Source of the DNA: Cladorhizidae sp. MBARI D1340-BT2
Lineage: Eukaryota; Porifera; Demospongiae; Poecilosclerida; Cladorhizidae
Reading direction: 5' to 3'
Assembly (NCBI GenBank): GCA_028752905.1
Contig: JAQNBH010000015.1
Coordinates: 17,792,112-17,856,111 of the forward strand
DNA length: 64,000 nucleotides
This document shows, piece by piece, positions 51,401 to 61,600 of the stretch; within the stretch, counting starts at the first letter, position 1; each line of letters begins with the position of its first letter. Position numbers and translations under genes: made by a program. Under the pieces are notes generated by a model. It was given only the letters and a program-made list of their open reading frames with translations, did no database searches and was not told where the DNA came from.

Positions 51401-52638
51401 GGCGTACTATTTTATAATCCTTATGCAGCCTTCACTCAAATAGTCAGTGGTGCCCTTGTAGTCGTCAAAAGACCTCCCCTCCTCCCTCTCCCAGCCTACT
51501 GTCCAGTAGGTGTGACATCCGTCTATTGGTTTGGCATTGTTTGGGTGGGAGTATGTGGCATTTATCAAGAGGGTGCATTGTCTTGTGGGTGTGGTGACTT
51601 ATAGTCCTTGTGGGAGTGGTGTTTTAGTGGTGTGACAACTTTAAATGCCTAGTTGTAGCGGGTAGCTTTTGTCTTGCTGCCAAGTGGGTGTGACTGTGCT
51701 CTTGTTGCCAAGTGGGCATGCCTTTGTTCTTGTTACCAAGTGGGTGTGCCTTTGTCTAGTTGTTTTGCCTTTTTTTGTGGCCAAGTGGGTGGTCTACTTT
51801 TGTTGTGTTGCCAAGTGGGTGTGTCTTTGTTCTTGTTGCCTGGTGGGTGTGTCTTTGTTCTTGTTGCCTGGTGGGTGTGTCTTTGTTCTTGTTGCCTGGG
51901 TTTGTTCTTGTTGCCTGGTGGGTGTGGGTTTGTGGGTTTGTTCCTTTTTGCCTAGTGGGTGTGTCTTTGTTCTTGTTGCCAAGTGGGTGTTATTTTGTTC
52001 TTAGTCCTCTTGGGTGTGATTTTGCTCTTGGCCCAGTCGGTGTGGGTCAGTAATCACAACATCTTTCAAGTGTGTGTATGTGTGTTACTCTATGCAGGGG
52101 AAAGTGTACCGTATCTCTTCTGAACGAGCTTGAAGACATCCATACTTACCTTGACAAGGAGGATGCTTTCTTCTTCACCATGGTCTATGACCCCACCCAG
52201 AAGACACTTTTGGTAGATAAAGGAGAGATCAGAGTTGGCACAGACTACCAGGCTGAGATCTTTCCTTATGTTGACCCAGGTATGTGGTGTGTGTGGATAG
52301 TGGACTCTTTCCTCTTTTCTCCAGTTTGCCCCAGTTCATTGATGGAGTTGGCGATAGAAATGTATCAGAGAGTGCGATCATCACTCTCTTATTGGTTTGA
52401 CCCATATTTCAAAATGGCAGAACCCAAACCCACCCACACATTCACACACACACAAGCTCATATCTCAGCTAAAACTCACTTTGATAGCTTCTTAGCAACT
52501 TGAACAGGTTTCAGCTGCTCCAAAAACAATTCATTGTGCCACTCGAATCCTTCATTAAGATAGACCGTTTAAAAATTATTATTATTAAAAATCCGTGAAT
52601 GTCATCAAGGATCTTTGTTGCTTCAAGGATCTATATAC

Positions 52639-52671
<33 letters not shown>

Positions 52672-55600
52672 ATTTGTTGGGCCAAATAACCATGAATGTC
52701 ATCAAGGATCTATATATTTGTTGCTTCAAGGATCGATATAATTATTTGCATTTGTTGGGGAGAGTGGATGAGAGTGGATGCCAAATGCACACAAAAGATG
52801 AAGTTTATATCTTTGTTAAAACCAAGCGAGTTTTCAGCCGATTTTAGTTCTCACGTACCTCAAATCCCTTGCGGAGGAGGTGGTAACCAGCAGCTCCAAA
52901 AAGTGTTAAAAACTGTGAAATTTGTCTTCAATGTCTATGCATCTAGTCTGCTTCCCCCACCCCCCACCCCACCCACACATAATTTACGTACAATCGGTTC
53001 AGTCATTATACCAGAAGACTCCAAATTGTCCAATGCATTGCAGCGACTAATCTGTTTCTTGATTCAGTAAAGCACATGATAATCGGTAAAAGGTTACCTT
53101 CCATACGTTCATGTGTGAGTCTAGCCGAGCTGAACCGGCAGCAGTTGCATGTTTTTACTGCAAAGAAGTTAACAGTCAATTTGTTCTCTGGGAAGCTTCC
53201 TCTTGTGCCAATAGTTAGCAGTGCTGACCTTCAACAAATCAAAGTAACTACAGTTCATCCTTGCATTATCTGAAGCTCAATTATCCGAACTTGGTTTAAT
53301 AATAAAACATGGTAATGATCATTGACAGGAAAAAATAGTTGGGTAGGGCTGGGTAGAGATTTGCACGTGAAAGCCAAATCATTTTGCATAGCAAGAGGAA
53401 GAGCATAGCTTTGTGTATTGGATCGAAGTTAGCTATTCTTAAGATATCCAAAGGAACCACTCGAGCTGGACTCACGGAAGAGTATGGTGTTGGAAAAGCA
53501 ATGATAACGGAGTTAAAAAAGAATGAAGCCAAACTTGGAGAGTTTGCACACACCCTTGATAGTTGGGGGATGAGTTTGTCATAATTCATGCGCCTTGCTA
53601 AAGGTGACCAGCTTGAAAATCATTCAGGAAAGGGGGCAAGGCACTCCAGTCAGTGGACCATTGCTGAGAGAGTGGATGGCAGATTTCAATGAAAAGTTAC
53701 ATGAAGGAGAATCAGAAGCACCATTTTCTGGCAGTGTAGGCTGGCTCCTGGTGATGGGGTAGACCACCAAGTGTTGCAGGCAGTATGTTCTGAATCCTCT
53801 AAGACATCACTGATGGTCCTTAACCACATCACCACCGTGGATGCCATATGGCATTTTTTACACGACCGTGACAAATAAAATCCTACATTGGAGCTATGCA
53901 TGCACTAAAGATATCTGAACACGCTCAGTGCTCTGTTACAGCTGTTTAAAATATGTATTGTAGTGGCTAGGTAACTAAGGTAATTATGATGCCAAACTCA
54001 ACTGGCTTCTGGGCTATGTGTGGACGATGTTTTGATGATGCTGGATGACGACGATTTTGGACTCTCTGAAGTTGAAAGTAGCGATGAGGAAGTAGACAGA
54101 TGTTTGCCTACTATGGACAAACATACTAGAGATCTGGAAGAGCTAGCAGCTCTGAGTGAATCGTGGATTCACTGCCCATTTTTTTCTCTCTCTCTTTTTT
54201 TCCTCCTTTCCCCCCCACCAGGCCAGAGATCTGACTTGCTTAGCTACATGGACTGTGATGATGATAAACAGGAACAAGGGCTCCCAGGTAAGTAAACGGC
54301 CATGCTTATAAGCTATCTTAGCCAATCTGAGAAAAATCGCATTTGCCTGGGTACTTGGTATGTGCTAGCTAGCTAGCTAGTCATCTTGCACTATCACTGC
54401 ATACTCTACGACCTGCACTCTGCACTTTTTTCTCCTTTTTTCCCCTTGTTTTTAATTGTGTGTGTGTGTTTTGTACTGTTTGGTATTGTTTTGTGTTCTC
54501 AGGCTAAATGGCTGGAAATTCTAATAAGTAAACAAGTGACATTTTCATCACAAAATAACAAAATGTAGCTTCATGTTATACAGTATGCAGTGTACATTTG
54601 CACACTGTTGAGAGGAGTACATAGCAAATAGTGAGTGTGTGCTTGTATATTCCCATTATCTTGTGGAAACCTCCAGTAATCTGTCCCCAAAAGACACCGA
54701 AATCAAAGTCTCTAAACAAATAATGGTATTCATTGTTTGAGGTATGTTGCTAAGCATCCTACTGTTGACCACGATGTTTGCCAACATCTATGCTACAACA
54801 TCAATCATGGTTGCTAGGGACATTTGTGCACTCCTGATTGATGTAAAATAGTGTCACCATTTTAAAGAAATGCTGTGTAAATCCAGTAGTGGAAGGGTTA
54901 AAGGAGTGAGAACTCGGGCATGCCTGAAGCAATCAACTGTATGACAGATCAAGTTGTGATCAATAATTGCTTATGTGCATACAACACCACTGTAAATAAT
55001 GTGTGTGTGTAAGACAGCATGGCAGCTATTGAGGACATAGCTGCTTCTCCTCCTAGGACCAGGAAGTAAGCTGCTCACATCCCAAGGCCCTGCAAATCAA
55101 GACATCATTATTGATATACTTGTACGAAGTATTTAGGTTGAGACGTTGGCTTCAAAACTTCAAAAACCAAAAAGCTACTTTAAAGATAAATCTTAAACCA
55201 TTAGGTTAGTAATTTTTCAAACTCTGCAAGGCGGTATTTTAATAATATGCATAATGACATTGTGTGTGTGTTTTCCTTATCCGAACTATGGTAGGGTCCC
55301 AATGCAATGCAAATGTGTACTGTACTAATGATCCATGTGATCCAGGCATGTGTGTGTACTTTAATGATCCATGTGTTCAAGGCATGTGTGTGTACTTTAG
55401 TGATCCATGTGTTCAAGGCATGTGTGTGTACTTTAGTGATCCATGTGTTCAAGGCAGGTGTGTGTACTTTAATGATCCATGTGTTCAAGACATGTGTGTG
55501 CACTTCAGTGATCCATGTGTTCAAGGCAGGTGTGTGTACTTTAATGATCCATGTGTTCAAGGCATGTGTGTGTACTTTAATGATCCATGTGTTCAAGGCA

Positions 55601-58600
55601 TGTGTGTGCACTTCAGTGATCCATGTGTTCAAGGCAGGTGTGTGTACTTTAATGATCCATGTGTTCAAGGCATGTGTGTGTACTTTAATGATCCATGTGT
55701 TCAAGACATGTGTGTGCACTTCAGTGATCCATGTGTTCAAGGCAGGTGTGTGTACTTTAATGATCCATGTGTTCAAGGCATGTGTGTGTACTTTAATGAT
55801 CCATGTGGTCAAGGCAGGTGTGTGTACTTCAGTGGCCCATGTGTTCAAGGCATGTGTGTGTACTTTAAGAGGGGATCAAGTCTGCGTATACGGGTGGTCT
55901 CATATAAAGTACCATATCTTTGCTCACATTCACACTAGTGTCCTGATTTATATATCAAAATATAGCTAGCGCTGTGTGCTTTCTAACGGTATTTCTCTTT
56001 TGTAATTTTGTTTCTTCCTACTTTTTTCTTCGTGATTATAGGCTCTGCGAGTGCGGACTGTATGCCGTTAAGTAAACCACATTCCAGCAACGATCTTTGC
56101 GATGCTCTTATTCGGGTTATTAGTTTATCATACCAAGTACTACAAACTGACATTTTTGAAATTTGAAATTTTGGGGGGAAAGTTTTTAGTTGGATTTTTG
56201 AACCTAGCATTATTACATCACGTTTCATTTTCATCTATACGTCTTTTTTAATGATACTCTCAAACAAAAATTCAACGTCAAGTTGTAGAATATAAAATTT
56301 GCATATAAAAAATGAAATAAAAAAATGATAGGAAAGGATAAAAAATATTGAAGTGAACCCTTCTTGAAAAATCACTTCCAAGATATCAAGTCAAAGTCCA
56401 AGCAGTTTCTAACCACATTCTAGCTGCCAGAAACACCCCCTACAACACTAGAATGCATCCCTTCATTCAAGGCATGTGTGTGTAATTTATAAGCATGGTA
56501 AAGGATAACATCTGCCATGGTTGGTTAGATAAATAAAATATATACATGTATATATTTTTTTTTAAGTACAAAGAAGACAAGTTTTTTTAATTTTTTTAAA
56601 TTTAGCAAAATATTTTGGATTAGCTTGCCAAACAGAAGCATGAAACAAGAATCTAGACCGCAATATGACCTTTAACCAATGTTGTGCTGTTTTTTTAAAT
56701 TTTATTTTTAATCTCTAAATATTGTGTATTTGGTAGAGGTCCTATGAATGTTTTGCTCTAAGTTTGGTATTTTTAATTGTAATTGAAACATTTTTGTCTT
56801 GTATGTATCAATCTTTAATTTTCCACTCCCAATGCTTGTATGTAATTTACCAAAAGACTGCTCATCTTCCCGGACTCCACGCTATTTATCTGTTTCTGGG
56901 TTATGCAATGAAAAGTGAAGTGGGTAAAGATCATCAGGTGTGTGTTAGGATTCTTGTCTACTGGCTGGCTCACGTGCTGGATTATTGGGCAGCGTCATGC
57001 AGCTAGGATTATTGGGCAGCTAGGATTATTGGGCAGCGTCATGCAGCAAGGATTATTGGGCAGCGTCATGCAGCTAGGATTATTGGGCAGCGTCATGCAG
57101 CTAGGATTATTGGGCAGCATCATGCAGCTAGGATTATTGGGCAGCGTCATGCAGCTAGGATTATTGGGCAGCATCATGCAACTAGGATTATTGGGCAGCG
57201 TCATGCAGCTAGGATTATTGGGCAGCGTAATGCAGCTAGGATTATTGGGCAGCGTCATGCAGCTAGGATTATTGGGCAGCGTCATGCAGCTAGGATTATT
57301 GGGCAGCATCATGCAACTAGGATTATTGGGCAGCGTCATGCAGCTAGGATTATTGGCAGCGTCATGCAGCTAGGATTGTTGGGCAGCGTCATGCAGCTAG
57401 GATTGTTGGGCAGCGTCATGCAGCTAGGATTATTGGGCAGCGTCATGCAGCTAGGATTATTGGGCAGCGTCATGCAGCTAGGATTATTGGGCAGCATCAT
57501 GCAGCTAGGATTATTGGGCAGCGTCATGCAGCTAGGATTATTGGGCAGCGTCATGCAGCTAGGATTATTGGGCAGCGTCATGCAGCTAGGATTATTGGCA
57601 GCGTCATGCAGCTAGGATTGTTGGGCAGCGTCATGCAGCTAGGATTGTTGGGCAGCGTCATGCAGCTAGGATTATTGGGCAGCGTCATGCAGCTAGGATT
57701 ATTGGGCAGCGTCATGCAGCTAGGATTATTGGGCAGCATCATGCAGCTAGGATTATTGGGCAGCGTCATGCAGCTAGGATTATTGGGCAGCGTCATGCAG
57801 CTAGGATTGTGGGCAGTTGGTTCGCTTAGAATCGTGTTCTAAGATAAGGAGAAGTACAGCAGCAAAATGGCAGGTCTGATAACTCGGGGGTGGGGGGGGG
57901 GGATTCTACACTGCTTTTCGGTTGACTTTACTAGAGAAATAGAAGAACATTTGCTATGTTCTGGAATTATCGTGTGCAATCTGTTACCATGGCCTTGAAG
58001 GAGAATTGTAGCTGAACCTCTACCAATTGGCTGGCTCTAATGATAATTAAGCCAGTTTAAAGAGGAGTGATGCTCGTATTGGAGTCATTAGAACTCGACC
58101 CTGATTCTAATGCTCAACTCATGTAACTCAACATTGCCACAGCTGACCGACAGCTCGGACTAGAACATTATATAGAGAAACCATCTCAGTTCCTTTCATT
58201 TTTGACAAGTTAATCCAGAATAGAATAAATAATAATAATGGAGATATATTGTCATACAGGGTTGTATACAGAAATTTTGCCAAGGGGGGGCGAACTTGAG
58301 ATATGGAAAAATAAGGGGGGGCGAGAATGATACAATGATGGTGTATGTAATGTATAAGGGTGGTGTCTAATTTCAAGGGGGGGGGGCGAGAATGATACAA
58401 GGGGGGGCGATTGCCCCCCCCCGCCCCCCCCTAAATACACCCCTGGTCATATATATGTAGGACTTGTATTTAGTATTATGTACGTCATAATGTGTGTGCT
58501 CTGTTGAAGTGTATTAATTTTAGCATGTGTATGTGTGTGTGTGTTGTATCTACATAAATGTATTGTAGTCAGTAGGCTGATTGATGTACAAATTGATATG

Positions 58601-61600
58601 TGTGACTGGACTCAGTTATATATTAATTCATGAGCTATGCCCACCAGAAAAATGAATATGGAGCTGCGTACTTGTCATTAGAATATGCTCACAGAGAGTG
58701 GTTCTGCCGCCAGCCAATTTATCACCATTTCTACTTCTAATCTAGGCTGGCTAGATTTCAGCATCGGTCATGGACGTGTGTAGAGTGATAAGTACTCTCT
58801 CTGTGTTGGTGTGTGTGTTTGCTGTGCAGATGCGCGTGAGCCAGTGGCCCACACTGCCACGCAGGTCTGGGAGACCAGCAAGCTCCAGGACAGCAAAGTG
58901 GAGCAGTTCTTAGTGGTGGCAAGGTATGTTGGCGAGAGGCAGATCGTCGTATTCCGCATTTATTGTTGTTATTTTTCTGTTTCACAAAGAAACTCCTGAC
59001 CTCAGGCAATGGCGGTTGTCCATTATAAGCACTGCATATAGATGCTATGCCTGGTGTGAGGCAGTTTGTTTTGGTGAAAAGTTTGAGCACAAAGAGGTGT
59101 ATATATATATATATGCATGCATACAAGAGCAAAAATGTTTTTAATTTCATTAATTCCTTCTTGTTGTATGCTACACATCAGCACACGCCATATCTTGTTG
59201 TTGTTGTTGACTCGACATCAGCTACGACCTCCTTCAATCAACTGACCACTTTTTTCTTTTATTGCATAGCATGTGCGCTAGCTACATTGCATCATCGAGT
59301 ACTACTGCACGTGTGCTAGCTACATTGCATCATCGAGTAGTATTGCACGTGTGCTAGCTACATTGCATCGTCGAGTACTACTGCACGTGCGCTAGCTAAA
59401 TTGCATCATCGAGTACTACTGCACGTGTGCTAGCTACATTGCATCATCGAGTACTACTGCATGTGCGCTAGCTACATTGCATCGTCGAGTACTACTGCAC
59501 GTGTGCTAGCTACATTGCATCATCGAGTACTAATGCACGTGTGCTAGCTACATTGCATCGTCGAGTACTACTGCACGTGTGCTAGCTACATTGCATCATC
59601 GAGTACTACTGCACGTGTGCTAGCTACATTGCATCATCGAGTAGTACTGCACGTGTGCTAGCTACATTGCATCATCGAGTACTACTGCACGTGTGCTAGC
59701 TACATTGCATCATCGAGTACTACTGCACGTGTGCTAGCTACATTGCATCATCGAATACTACTGCACGTGTGCTAGCTACATTGCATCATCGAGTACTACT
59801 GCACGTGTGCTAGCTACATTGCATCATCGAGTACTACTGCACGTGTGCTAGCTACATTGCATCATCGAGTACTACTGCACGTGTGCTATCTACATTGCAT
59901 CATCGAGTAGTATTGCACGTGTGCTAGCTACATTGCATCGTCGAGTACTACTGCACGTGCACTAGCTACATTGCATCATCGAGTACTACTGCACGTGTGC
60001 TAGCTACATTGCATCATCGAGTAGTATTGCACGTGTGCTATCTTGATGGCATTATTGACGAGACCGCTGGATGATCCTTACCAAATACTTTATTCAGCAA
60101 TTGAGAAGCAGTGGACATGCACTTGAAGATCAGGGGTTCCTGTGGTTCTAAAAGTTCTATGAATGCACCCATTGCATGCAAGTTATGCGAGTGGAAAATT
60201 AGAGACGGGTACATAAATAGAAACAGATTCTTGAAGCTAATGCTGGCCTACTGCCAAGGCACGCTGGAGTATTTGAGAGCTAGCAGCGACAAAACCACCA
60301 TTTAGACAACTAAGTGTTGAGTTTTTAAACCGAGATATGATATATGATTCGAGGGTGAACATTTATTGTTTAGACTTCTTTATGGACTATCTGAATTGGA
60401 GAGTGAACACCATTCGAGGAAATATTAATCACCTTCTCAATAATCAACTTCAAATTGTATTCACTCGACGTTTCAACTAGATGCTCTAGTCTTCATCAGG
60501 ACTTGTGTGAGCCTGCTATATACTGATAGCTAGCTATCCACCACATGCCAGTACACGCGCTAGCACGTGTTAATTTTTTTTAATAAATAAATACTTAAAT
60601 AAACAATCAACAACAATCAACAACCAACAAATAATAATAATAATAATAAACAAACAAATAAAATAAATAATAAACAAATAAACAAATAAACAAACAAAAC
60701 CACAATAATAATAAATCAATTAAATAAATACATAAATAAATTTTAAAAATAGTTAACAATATAATAAACAAGTAATAAAATTAATTAATAAATAATAAAA
60801 TAAATGATGATGATGATGATAATAATAATAAATATTAAATAAATAAGATAAATAAATAAATAAAATAAAATAGATAAAATAATAGATAAAATAAGAGTAA
60901 TTATGGTGGTCATGGCTTCAAGTTCAGGCTCTTCAGAGACTGAGTAGTTCCCCAGCAGCCAGGCAAGTCCATTCCACAGTCTCGATTGAACTGCTCACAC
61001 TTTGGTGCTAGGCTGATGTGCAATGCCTCCTTCACTAGCAGTTCCTTCTGTCTTCTGGCCCGGTCCAAAATAGTGGCTTCTCCCACAAAATAGGATGTCA
61101 ATTCCCCCATGCATGCTCAGCAATTGCAGACTTCTCTTTGTTACACTTTCTACAGGCATCTTGATGTTCTTTCACTCTGGTCTCCAGTCTTCTGATGATC
61201 TCCCCGATGTAGTATTTTTTACAGTTACAAGGGATGCGGTACACAACACATGAGTGCATATTAGCTGGCAAAACATCTTTCATTCTGCTCAGTTGTGTCC
61301 TCAGAGTTCTTCCCGATCTGAAGACTTTGATGTTGAACTTCCTGCAGACCCTCCTGATGTCTTCACTCATCCCTGCTGCATAAGGAATCACTACCACAGG
61401 ATCCTTCTTTTTAGACCCCTCATTGCCTGTACTGGTGTACTTATCTTCCTTTCTGCGTTTAGATGTATCTGCAGATGAAAGGTTGATGAAGGCTTGCGGA
61501 TAACCGTTCTCTATAAAGACCTTATTCAAATGATGTTCTTCCTTCCAAAGGTCCTCCTTCTTCACTACTCTTCTGGCTCTATCATACAAGCTCTTCACCA

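Noticed and set aside
51669..52053. Cys/Val-rich plus-strand frames resembling membrane peptides
   Set aside because: Three frames of the 25-bp minisatellite before MTA exon 5.
55201..55938. Open frames of 215-224 codons on both strands (Cys-rich and His/Thr-rich repeats)
   Set aside because: They are frame-by-frame readings of the 36-bp minisatellite in an MTA intron; all readings are equally open, so there is no evidence of coding.
56915..57842. Repeat proteins reading LGLLGSVMQ (plus) and MTLPNNPSC (minus)
   Set aside because: Readings of the 27-bp minisatellite; frames break exactly where a one-base-short unit occurs.
61254..61478. Plus-strand frame
   Set aside because: Antisense of the Penelope-like coding region; the same shadow appears opposite copy 1 near 20015-20203.
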